Below are positions 1 through 6,645 of a DNA stretch of 8,906 nt, one piece after another. The position numbers and the translations under genes were made by a program. The notes below the pieces were generated by a model that saw nothing but the letters and a program-made list of their open reading frames with translations, was not told where the DNA came from and ran no database searches. Position 1 is the first letter of the stretch, and each line of letters starts with the position of its first letter. Source of the DNA: Thermoleophilaceae bacterium (lineage in GTDB: Bacteria > Actinomycetota > Thermoleophilia > Solirubrobacterales > Thermoleophilaceae); NCBI GenBank assembly GCA_013813135.1, contig JACCSF010000310.1, positions 1 through 8,906 of the forward strand, read 5' to 3'.

Positions 1-472
1 CGGCGCAGCCGTCCTGCCCGGACTCAGCGACGCAGCCACGCCGGCCCGAGAGCTGGCGCAGAGCGCCGGTGTGCGGGTCGCGAGCGAGCACGGCGAGCCC
101 GCCGGCACCCGCGACGTACACGCTGCGCCCGTCGGGGCTCAGCGTGAGCGCGCGCGCTCCCGCGAGGTTGCGACCGGGAGAGCAGCCATCGGCCGGGGCT
201 CCACCCACACATCCGTTCGTGCCCTCCAACTGGCGCAGAACTCCCGTACGCCGGTCGCGCCCGAAGACCGCGACGGCGCCGCTGTCGCGAACCGCGGCAT
301 AGGCGTACCGGCCGTCGCGAGTCACCACCAAGCCCGAGACCTTGTCGAGGGCCCGCCCCGCCTGGCACTCCCCGGCACCGCCCTGCGTCACGCACCCCTC
401 GCCCCCCGGAAGCGGTGCAAGGTGCGGCCCGAGGGCGAGAGTCAAGCCGGCCGCAAGCAGGGCCGCAAACAC
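1..472 (-). CDS. Secreted beta-propeller-like repeat protein, N-terminal part (3' end beyond window)
   Basis: This is a 157-codon fragment that reads off the left edge of the window. The start is taken as GTG at 470-472. An in-frame TGA lies three codons upstream and GAGG (477-480) sits 4 nt before the start. Residues 2-19 form an Ala/Leu-rich hydrophobic signal-peptide-like stretch. Repeats follow with the same phrasing: a Gly-Cys-Val opening, then C-x8-C (C27/C36, C88/C97, C147/C156), then a strand pair such as SPDGRSVYVAG, then a TGALRQL closing. Repeat pitch is 59-61 residues. This phrasing matches lactonase/YVTN-like propeller blades of exported actinobacterial proteins of unknown substrate. 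An extracytoplasmic location and Cys pairing within each blade are inferred. No enzymatic residue can be assigned. It is divergent from the downstream dehydrogenase. Family confidence is good, but function is unknown. Confidence 0.75.
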   Translation of the reverse strand, partial: MFAALLAAGLTLALGPHLAPLPGGEGCVTQGGAGECQAGRALDKVSGLVVTRDGRYAYAAVRDSGAVAVFGRDRRTGVLRQLEGTNGCVGGAPADGCSPGRNLAGARALTLSPDGRSVYVAGAGGLAVLARDPHTGALRQLSGRRGCVAESGQDGCA

Positions 473-641
473 ATTGCCTCACGATAGCCAGAGAGAAACT
501 GGGGCGGCGGCCTCGGTCGAGCACCGGGCGATGGCGTAGCCCCGGGAGGTCGACCTCCTCGGGGCAGCTACACGGCCGGTCCGCGTTGTCGCTACCCCGC
601 GAAGCCGAAGTGTGACCGTCGTGGAGAGTTAGAGTCTCTTC
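473..641. other. Divergent intergenic region between propeller gene and SDR
   Basis: This 169-bp spacer separates two divergently transcribed genes and so should hold promoters for both. I could not find a convincing -35/-10 pair on either strand. Candidates are only weak: TTGTCG at 586-591 without a good -10 at 17 bp, and TAGAGT at 630-635, 6 bp before the SDR ATG, which would fit a leaderless transcript. The notable structure is the inverted repeat at 539-565, listed separately. Confidence 0.5.
539..565. repeat. Near-perfect 27-bp inverted repeat, possible operator
   Basis: The core GGAGGTCGACCTCC (545-558) is a perfect 14-bp palindrome. It extends outward as GCCCCG (539-544) paired with CGGGGC (560-565), with one unpaired T at 559, giving 13 paired positions per arm. 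It lies between two divergent genes, where a terminator is not expected, and it has no loop. A binding site for a dimeric regulator is therefore the likelier reading. That role is inference; no regulator gene is in view. Confidence 0.5.
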
Positions 642-1505
642 ATGCCCCGCTACGACCTAAAGGGAAAGGTCGCGCTCGTGACCGGGGCGGCGCGCGGCAT
701 CGGCTTCGAAACCGCCAGAGCTCTCGTCTCGCGCGGCGCCTCGGTCGTAGTCGTCGACCTCGAGGCCGAGGCCGCGGAGGCCGCCGCGGCGCAGCTCCAC
801 GACACTCGCGCGATCGGCCTCGCGGCCGACGTCACCGACCGCGGGGCGTTGCAGCAGGCCGTTGCCATGACCGTGGAGCGGTTCGGCGGACTCGACGTGG
901 TGGTGGCCAACGCCGGGATCGCATCGAGGGCCGCGACGTTCAGGGCGATGGCGACCGAGGGCTTCGACCGCGTGATCGAGGTGAACCTGATGGGCGTGGT
1001 TCGGACCGTCGAGGCCGCGCTCCCGGAGATCATCCGGCGGAGGGGGCATGCCGTTGTGATTGCGTCGGTCTACGCTTTCGGCAACGGGCTCGGCGCTACC
1101 CCTTATGCGATGAGCAAGGCCGGCGTGGAGCAGTTCGGGCGGGCGCTCCGGGTCGAGTTGGTGCAGCACGGGGCGAGCGCCAGCGTCGCCTACTTCGGGT
1201 TCATCGACACGGAGATGGTCCATCGCGCGCTCGACGAGGATCCGGTCGTCGCCTCGATGCTCGCCTTGTTCCCGAAGCCGCTGCGGAAGCGACTCCATCC
1301 GAGGGTGGCCGGGGAGGCGATTGTGAGCGGGATCGAGCGCCGCTCCCCGCGGATCATCCGCCCGCGGAGATGGGTCGTGATGTCGGCGCTGCGAGGCATC
1401 CTCAATCCACTGATCGACAGGCAGATGGAGCGGGACGCGAAGATCCAGACGGCGGCGCGTGACCTCGACTCGCGCGTGGGCGAGGAACAGCCGACCACCG
1501 CCTGA
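642..1505 (+). CDS. Short-chain dehydrogenase/reductase (classical SDR)
   Basis: 287 aa, NAD(P)-dependent oxidoreductase with a Rossmann fold. The cofactor-binding TGAARGIG is at residues 14-21. Asp39 at the end of the second strand suggests NAD(H) over NADP(H). D63-V64 is the adenine contact and NAG the motif at 90-92. The catalytic set is complete: N115, S142, Y155 and K159 (Y-x3-K). Residues from about 225 onward carry a basic and hydrophobic extension (RRSPRIIRPRRW, then SALRGILNPLIDR), as in actinobacterial SDRs that may associate with membranes or act on lipid-like substrates. That last point is inference, and the substrate cannot be told. The ATG at 642 lacks a well-placed Shine-Dalgarno: GGAG at 623-626 is 15 nt away. 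Translation may therefore be leaderless. The gene stands alone on the plus strand and converges with guaA. Confidence 0.9.
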   Translation: MPRYDLKGKVALVTGAARGIGFETARALVSRGASVVVVDLEAEAAEAAAAQLHDTRAIGLAADVTDRGALQQAVAMTVERFGGLDVVVANAGIASRAATFRAMATEGFDRVIEVNLMGVVRTVEAALPEIIRRRGHAVVIASVYAFGNGLGATPYAMSKAGVEQFGRALRVELVQHGASASVAYFGFIDTEMVHRALDEDPVVASMLALFPKPLRKRLHPRVAGEAIVSGIERRSPRIIRPRRWVVMSALRGILNPLIDRQMERDAKIQTAARDLDSRVGEEQPTTA

Positions 1506-1515
1506 CGCTCCAGGG

Positions 1516-1539
1516 GCGGGTGGCGCCGGCGGCCCCCGC
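1516..1539. terminator. GC-only hairpin between convergent SDR and guaA genes
   Basis: GCGGG (1516-1520) and GGC (1522-1524) pair with GCC (1532-1534) and CCCGC (1535-1539). This gives an 8-bp stem with one bulged base at 1521 and a 7-nt loop. It sits in the 73-bp gap between two converging stop codons, where a bidirectional terminator is expected. Neither strand has a following T run, so this could equally be a chance pairing in GC-rich DNA. Confidence 0.3.
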
Positions 1540-1578
1540 TGCCGCGCGGCCTGTGGCCCTAGCCCGAAATGCCGACCG

Positions 1579-3168
1579 CTACTCCCACTCGATCGTCCCG
1601 GGCGGCTTCGAGGTGATATCCAGCGTCACCCGGTTCACCTGCGCGATCTCGTTGATCATCCGCGACGCCACCTTCTCCAGCAGGTCATAGGGCAAACGAG
1701 CCCAGTCGGCGGTCATCGCGTCGTCCGACGTCACCGCGCGGATCACCACTACGTAGCCGTAAGTGCGCTCGTCGCCCTGCACTCCAACCGACCGCAGATC
1801 CCCGGGCAGCACGCAGAACGACTGCCAGAGCTCGCGATACAAGCCAGCGCCGCGGATCTCGTCCTGCAGGATCGCGTCCGCGTCGCGCAGGATCTCCAGA
1901 CGCTCTTTCGTCACCTCGCCGCCCACCACGCGGATCGCGAGCCCAGGGCCCGGGAATGGCTGCCGCCAAACGAGGCGGTCCGGCATGCCGAGCTCCGCCC
2001 CCACGGCCCGCACCTCGTCCTTGAACAGCATCCGCAGCGGCTCCACCAGCTCGAACTCGAGATCCTCCGGCAGCCCGCCCACGTTGTGGTGCGACTTGAT
2101 CGTCGCGGCCCCAGTGCCGCCCCCCGACTCGATCACGTCCGAGTACAGCGTCCCCTGTACCAGGTAGCGAGGATTCCCCAAGCGCGATGCCTGCTCCTCG
2201 AAGACTCGGATGAACTCCTCGCCGATGATCTTGCGCTTCGTCTCCGGATCGGTCACCCCGGCCAGCCGTGCCAGGAAGCGCTCCTCCGCATCGACCGCGA
2301 TCAGCGGCACCTGGAACTGGTCGCGGAACGCGGCCACCACCTGGTTGCCCTCGTTCTTGCGCATCAGCCCGTGGTCCACGAACACGCAGGTCAGCTGGTC
2401 CCCGACGGCGCGGTAGGTCAGCAGCGCCGCCACCGACGAATCGACCCCGCCGGACAGCCCGCAGATCACCTTGCCGTCCCCCACCTGCTCGCGGATCCGC
2501 GCCACCTGCTCCTCGATCACCGACTCGGCCGACCACGCCATGTCGCATCCACAGATGTCCCGCAGGAAGCTCTCGAGGATCTGCGTCCCGTACGGCGTGT
2601 GCACCACCTCGGGGTGGAACTGGATCCCGTACAGCCCCCGCTCGACGCTCTCGATCGCCGCGACGGGAGACTCGGTGGACGACGCCAGCGCCGTGAAGCC
2701 GGCCGGGGCCTCGAAGACCGTGTCGCGGTGGCTCATCCAGCAGCTCTGCTCAGAGGGCGTGCCCGCCAGAAGCCGACCACCCTCGTTGACCACCAGCCGC
2801 GAGCGCCCGAACTCGCCCACCTCGGCGCCCTCGACCCGGCCGCCGAGCTCGAGCACCATCGCCTGCATGCCGTAACAGATGCCGAGCACGGGAATCCCGC
2901 GCGACAGCAGCTCGATGCGCAGCTTGGGCGCTCCCTCTGCGTATACAGAAGCCGGGCCGCCCGACAGGATCAGACCGCGCGGCTGGCGCCGCGTGACCTC
3001 CTCGATGGCGACGTGATGCGGCAGCAGCTCGGCGAACACGCCGCACTCGCGCACCCGCCGGGCGATCAGCTGCGAGTACTGGCCGCCGAAGTCGAGGACA
3101 AGGACTTCATCGGTGGCAGCCGCAGGCGTCTCCGAGGAGGCCCCTGCAGTGGCTGCCGAACTGCTCAC
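1579..3168 (-). CDS. guaA: GMP synthase (glutamine-hydrolysing)
   Basis: 529 aa, close to the usual length near 525. It converts XMP, ATP and glutamine to GMP in the cytosol. The class I glutamine amidotransferase domain (about 22-205) has nucleophile C98 in GICYGMQ and triad partners H185 and E187 in FHPEV. The N-type ATP pyrophosphatase domain carries the PP-loop SGGVDSS at 239-245, followed by the dimerisation region. The C-terminus ends in KPPGTIEWE, typical of GuaA. The start is GTG at 3166-3168, overlapping the guaB3 stop by 4 bp (GTGA). No other in-frame start lies between it and the conserved LVLDFGGQYSQL. Residues 1-20 are an Ala/Ser/Thr-rich tail not needed by the family. GGGGA abuts the GTG directly, so reinitiation after guaB3 is likely. 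It is the last gene of the minus-strand run. Confidence 0.97.
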   Translation of the reverse strand: MSSSAATAGASSETPAAATDEVLVLDFGGQYSQLIARRVRECGVFAELLPHHVAIEEVTRRQPRGLILSGGPASVYAEGAPKLRIELLSRGIPVLGICYGMQAMVLELGGRVEGAEVGEFGRSRLVVNEGGRLLAGTPSEQSCWMSHRDTVFEAPAGFTALASSTESPVAAIESVERGLYGIQFHPEVVHTPYGTQILESFLRDICGCDMAWSAESVIEEQVARIREQVGDGKVICGLSGGVDSSVAALLTYRAVGDQLTCVFVDHGLMRKNEGNQVVAAFRDQFQVPLIAVDAEERFLARLAGVTDPETKRKIIGEEFIRVFEEQASRLGNPRYLVQGTLYSDVIESGGGTGAATIKSHHNVGGLPEDLEFELVEPLRMLFKDEVRAVGAELGMPDRLVWRQPFPGPGLAIRVVGGEVTKERLEILRDADAILQDEIRGAGLYRELWQSFCVLPGDLRSVGVQGDERTYGYVVVIRAVTSDDAMTADWARLPYDLLEKVASRMINEIAQVNRVTLDITSKPPGTIEWE

Positions 3169-4424
3169 TCCCCGACGAGCGCCGGGTCGGCCGTCGGAGT
3201 GGGCAGCGGGTCGTCGGAGGCCTCGAACACGCCGTCCGCGCCGGGGTGCGCCGCGGCGGCCGAGGTGGCTCCCATGCCGACCTCCTGCTCGCGCTGGAGT
3301 TGCTTGCCCTCGCTCTGCAGCGCCGGCGCCACCATCACCTCTGCCTTGTGGAACGCGGGGAGGTCCTCGTAGCCGCAGGTGGCCATGGAGGTGCGCAGGC
3401 TGCCCATCAGGTTGAAGGTGCCGTCGTTCTCGTGGGCGGGGCCCAGGAGGATCTGCTCCAGGGTGCCGTTCTGGGTGGTCTTCACGCGCGCCCCGCGCGG
3501 CAGCGACGGATGGAACGTGGCCATACCCCAGTGGTAGCCGCGCCCGGGCGCCTCGTAGGCGCGCGCCAGCGGCGAGCCGATCATCACGGCGTCCGCCCCG
3601 CAGGCGATCGCCTTCGAAACGTCGCCGCCGTTGCGCATGCCGCCGTCGGCGATCACCTTCACGTACTCGCCGGTCTCGAGCATGTGCTGCGAGCGGGCCG
3701 CCGCCACGTCGGCGATCGCCGTGGCCTGCGGGACGCCGATGCCGAGCACGCCGCGCGTGGTGCACGCCGCCCCGGGGCCGACGCCGACGAGCACGCCGAC
3801 GGCTCCGGTGCGCATCAGGTGCAGGCCGGTCGCGTACGAGGCGCAGCCGCCCACCACAACCGGCACCGGCACCTCCCGGATGAACTCCTTCAGGTTCAGC
3901 GGCTCGCTGCGCGTGGACACGTGCTCGGCCGAGATCACAGTGCCCTGGATGACGAGGATGTCGAGCCCGGCGTCGATCGCGGTCTCGTAGAAGCTGCGTA
4001 CGCGCTGCGGCGTGAGCGAGGCCGCCGCCACCACGCCCTGGTCCTTGATTTCGCGGATGCGCTGGGCGACCAGGTCCTCCCGCACCGGCTCGGCGTAGAT
4101 GCGCTGCATCTCCGTGGTCGCCCTCTGCTTGTCGTAGCCCGCGATCCGCACCAGCTCGGCGTCGGGATCCTCGTAGCGGGTCCAGATCCCCTCGAGGTTC
4201 AGGACCGCGAGCCCGCCGAGCTCGCCGAGCTTGCCGGCGACCGGGGGGGACACGACGCCGTCCATGGCGGAGGCGACAAGCGGCAGCTCGAAGCGGTAGG
4301 GGCCGAGCGTCCAGGTGATGTCGATGTCGTCCGGATCGCGGGTGCGCCTCGAGGGCACGATCGCGATGTCATCGAAGCCGTATGCGCGGCGACCCTTCTT
4401 GCCCCGCCCGATCTCTACTTCCAT
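3165..4424 (-). CDS. guaB3: GuaB3-type IMP dehydrogenase family protein, no CBS domains
   Basis: 419 aa, a single TIM-barrel of the IMP dehydrogenase/GMP reductase superfamily. The usual N-terminal motif region (DDIAIVPS, then PLVASAMDGV) is followed by the barrel without an inserted pair of CBS domains. The candidate catalytic cysteine is C221 in GPGAACTTRG. The phosphate-binding DGGMRNGGD starts at 260 and GADAVMIGSPLA at 276-287. This pattern fits the actinobacterial/cyanobacterial GuaB3 branch. The cyanobacterial form is reported to be an IMP dehydrogenase, whereas the actinobacterial role is, as far as I know, unsettled, so activity on IMP or GMP here is inference. Residues from about 380 on form an Ala/Asp/Pro-rich, probably disordered tail. 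The ATG at 4422-4424 has AGGA 7 nt upstream. It overlaps guaA by 4 bp and lies 50 bp after the kinase gene. Confidence 0.93.
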   Translation of the reverse strand: MEVEIGRGKKGRRAYGFDDIAIVPSRRTRDPDDIDITWTLGPYRFELPLVASAMDGVVSPPVAGKLGELGGLAVLNLEGIWTRYEDPDAELVRIAGYDKQRATTEMQRIYAEPVREDLVAQRIREIKDQGVVAAASLTPQRVRSFYETAIDAGLDILVIQGTVISAEHVSTRSEPLNLKEFIREVPVPVVVGGCASYATGLHLMRTGAVGVLVGVGPGAACTTRGVLGIGVPQATAIADVAAARSQHMLETGEYVKVIADGGMRNGGDVSKAIACGADAVMIGSPLARAYEAPGRGYHWGMATFHPSLPRGARVKTTQNGTLEQILLGPAHENDGTFNLMGSLRTSMATCGYEDLPAFHKAEVMVAPALQSEGKQLQREQEVGMGATSAAAAHPGADGVFEASDDPLPTPTADPALVGE

Positions 4425-4431
4425 TCGCTGA

Positions 4432-4435
4432 TCCT
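4432..4435 (-). promoter_or_regulatory. Ribosome binding site of guaB3
   Basis: AGGA on the minus strand, 7 nt before the ATG at 4424. It supports this start and separate initiation of guaB3 rather than coupling to the kinase gene 50 bp upstream. I see no clear hairpin or promoter in that 50-bp gap. Confidence 0.55.
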
Positions 4436-4474
4436 AGGTTCGACGGCGGACGAAAGCCTGACGTTAGCAGCGCC

Positions 4475-5446
4475 CTAGAGCACGCCCTTCGCGGAAACTG
4501 CGGGCGTCGCGAGGCTCTCGAGGCGCACCTCGGGGAGCAGCCGCTCGACCTCGCGCTGCTCGAGCTGCCCGGCGCCGAAGTGCTGGGTCGACTCGGCGCC
4601 GCAGGCAACCGCGAAACGCAGGCAGTCCTCGTTGTCGCGCCCGCCGTAGCGGGCGGCGACGAAGCCGGCGAGGAAGGCGTCGCCGGAGCCGACCGACGAC
4701 ACCGGCTCCAGCGGCTCCAGCGTCGCACGGTAGAGCCGCCGGTCGGCGCCGTCGCCGAGCACCGCCATGCAGCCGTCGGCGAGCGTCATCGCTCCTTCGC
4801 GCGCGCCCATCTCGACCATCTCCTCGAGGCCGCGCCGGCGGTCGTCCTCGTCCGTGAACTCGCGCCCGACGAGCCCCTCCGCCTCGAGTTCGTTCGGCGT
4901 CACAACGTCCGGCCCCTTGCGCGTCGCCACCAGCAGCGGCTCACCCTCGGAGTCGAGCACGGTCGTGACTCCGAGCCGCCGCATCTCCTCGATCAGGCGG
5001 CCGTACAGGCCCGCGTCCACGCCGCGCGGCAGGCTGCCCGCGAACACGCACACGGCGGCGCCCTTGGCCAGGTAGAGCAGCTTGTCGACGAACAGGTCCA
5101 GCTCCGCCTCCGCCACGTGCGGCCCGTGCTCGTTGATCTCGGTCTGGTCGCCGCTGGTCGGGTCGACCACGGCGGTAGAGGTGCGCGACTCCTCGCGGAT
5201 GCGCACGAAGTCGTTGAGGATGCCCTCCTCGGTCAGGTGCTCGACGATGCGGGTGCCGGTGGGGCCTCCGGCCACGCCCGTCGCAATCACCGGCTGGCCG
5301 AGCGCGCGCAGCGCGCGGGCCACGTTCACGCCCTTGCCGCCCGCCATGGCGGTCTGCTCGACGGCGCGGTGCCGGCGGCCGAGCCGGAAGTTCGGCACCG
5401 CGAGGGTCTTGTCGATGGCGGCGTTGAGGGTGACGGTGATGATCAT
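4475..5446 (-). CDS. PfkB-family hexose-phosphate kinase (1-phosphofructokinase/tagatose-6-phosphate kinase type)
   Basis: 323 aa, ribokinase-fold kinase of the FruK/LacC/Pfk-2 branch, phosphorylating a sugar phosphate with ATP in the cytosol. Evidence: the opening TVTLNAAIDKT at 4-14, substrate-binding GGKGVNVARAL at 36-46, FAGSLPRGV at 135-143, TPNELEAEGL at 183-192, and the anion-hole/catalytic segment GSGDAFLAGF at 253-262 with D256 as the catalytic base. Length is near the family norm (about 310). The exact substrate (fructose-1-phosphate, fructose-6-phosphate or tagatose-6-phosphate) cannot be fixed by sequence, and no PTS component or sugar regulator is adjacent, so I give no gene symbol. 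The ATG at 5444-5446 overlaps the carboxypeptidase stop by 4 bp (ATGA), indicating translational coupling. The neighbouring genes serve cell-wall and guanine-nucleotide metabolism. Confidence 0.9.
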   Translation of the reverse strand: MIITVTLNAAIDKTLAVPNFRLGRRHRAVEQTAMAGGKGVNVARALRALGQPVIATGVAGGPTGTRIVEHLTEEGILNDFVRIREESRTSTAVVDPTSGDQTEINEHGPHVAEAELDLFVDKLLYLAKGAAVCVFAGSLPRGVDAGLYGRLIEEMRRLGVTTVLDSEGEPLLVATRKGPDVVTPNELEAEGLVGREFTDEDDRRRGLEEMVEMGAREGAMTLADGCMAVLGDGADRRLYRATLEPLEPVSSVGSGDAFLAGFVAARYGGRDNEDCLRFAVACGAESTQHFGAGQLEQREVERLLPEVRLESLATPAVSAKGVL

Positions 5447-6645
5447 CGCTTGACCAGTCTGAACCTGACGCGAAGGCGGAGCGCCAACAGGAAGACGCCG
5501 ATCAGGATTGCGAGGACCGCGAGCACCGTCAAGGGGACCCCCAGCACCGAGACGAGCACTCTCAGCGTCCCCGCTCCGGGTACATCGGCCGCCGTGACGA
5601 GCGGCAGCCGCCGGACGCGCTCGCCGTCCACGAAGACCGTCACCGACCCCACGCCCTGGCCCGCTGGGAGCGGGCCGGAGACCTCATCCGGTGCGTCGAC
5701 CACGCGGCGCACGCGCTGGGCGTCGCGCAGCGTCAGCACGATCCCCCGTTGGGGTACGAGCGCGGCCCGCTCGTCGCGGTACCGGATGTCGGTCCGCGCG
5801 AGCGGCCGGCTCGGGTCGAGCACGCGCACGCGGTGAAAGCGGCTCAGGCCCCACCGCAGCAACGCGACGGTATCGGTGTCCCGCGCCGCCTCGCTGGGCT
5901 CGCCCAGCACAACGGAGATCACCCGGCCGCCGCTGCGGCCGCGCGCGGATCCGATCAGCACGTAGCCGGCCTGAGAGGTGTGGCCCGTCTTCACCCCGTT
6001 CACGAACGGGTAGGCGGCGATCAGCGTGTTGCGGTTGTCCAGCACGCGCGGGCGGGAGCCGGACTCGAGCTGCGCGACCGGCATGTCCACCACGCGCGCG
6101 AAGCGCGGCCGCTGCATCAGGGCAAAGGTCAGCGCGGCGAGGTCCCGCGCGGTGGAGTAGTTGGACGGATCGTCCAGGCCGATCGGATTCGCGTAGCTCG
6201 TGTCGTCGAGGCCGAGCTGCGCGGCGCGCGTGTTCATCTCGGCGACGAAGCCGGCACGCGAGCCGGCGATGCCCTCAGCGAGCGTCTCGGCCGCGTCGTT
6301 GGCGCTCTCCAGCATCAGGGCCTCGAACAGATCGCTCACGCGCATGCGCTCCCCGGGGCGCAGGCCGATCTGCGACTCCACCGGCGCGGCGTCATAGTCG
6401 GCAGCCCTGAACACCTGGCGGGGCCTGGTCCGCTCGAGCGTGAGCAGGGCGGTCATCAGCTTGGTGGTGCTGGCGATCTCCCGCCGCGAGCCGGCTCGCT
6501 TGGCGTACATCACCTCGCCGTCGCGCCCGTCGATCACGATCGCCGCCTTCGCACCCGGTAGCGCGGGCGGGCGGTCCGCTGCCTGGGCCTGGGCCGGCGC
6601 CGCGACGGCGCCGAGCGCCAGCAGGAGTGTGGCGGCCCGCCTCAC
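5443..6645 (-). CDS. D-alanyl-D-alanine carboxypeptidase (DacA/PBP5-like), membrane-anchored
   Basis: 400 aa serine peptidase of family S11 that trims the terminal D-Ala from peptidoglycan stem peptides outside the membrane. Residues 4-22 form a signal peptide ending in an Ala/Gln-rich cleavage region. All three penicillin-binding motifs are present: S59-T-T-K62, S114-A-N116 and K219-T-G221. A region at about 270-355 corresponds to the PBP5 C-terminal beta domain. Residues 361-389 form a hydrophobic transmembrane helix followed by a basic end, so anchoring is by a real helix rather than an amphipathic one. The start is GTG at 6643-6645, overlapping the LysM gene's stop by 4 bp. It opens directly into the signal peptide, so longer upstream starts are unnecessary. 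Its stop overlaps the kinase start by 4 bp. Context points to joint production with the LysM protein. Confidence 0.95.
   Translation of the reverse strand: MRRAATLLLALGAVAAPAQAQAADRPPALPGAKAAIVIDGRDGEVMYAKRAGSRREIASTTKLMTALLTLERTRPRQVFRAADYDAAPVESQIGLRPGERMRVSDLFEALMLESANDAAETLAEGIAGSRAGFVAEMNTRAAQLGLDDTSYANPIGLDDPSNYSTARDLAALTFALMQRPRFARVVDMPVAQLESGSRPRVLDNRNTLIAAYPFVNGVKTGHTSQAGYVLIGSARGRSGGRVISVVLGEPSEAARDTDTVALLRWGLSRFHRVRVLDPSRPLARTDIRYRDERAALVPQRGIVLTLRDAQRVRRVVDAPDEVSGPLPAGQGVGSVTVFVDGERVRRLPLVTAADVPGAGTLRVLVSVLGVPLTVLAVLAILIGVFLLALRLRVRFRLVKR

Noticed and set aside
24..524. Minus-strand open frame with an ATG start at 524
   Set aside because: Arg/Gly/Ser-rich shadow. The other minus frame, from GTG at 472, gives a signal peptide and clear propeller repeats.
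1459..3372. Long plus-strand open frame of 637 codons opposite guaA
   Set aside because: It is antisense to a full-length GuaA with intact motifs. Its His/Arg/Leu-rich product resembles no family, and such frames arise from the strong third-position GC bias.
3169..3765. Upstream extension of the guaA frame
   Set aside because: The added residues are an Arg-rich shadow of GuaB3. The GTG overlapping the guaB3 stop gives the normal GuaA length.
3246..4478. Plus-strand open frame opposite guaB3
   Set aside because: Mirror of the conserved GuaB3 frame, with Arg/His/Ala-rich composition and no recognisable domain.
4382..5836. Plus-strand open frame of 484 codons opposite the kinase and carboxypeptidase genes
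   Set aside because: It crosses the overlap of two well-supported minus-strand genes and has no family features.
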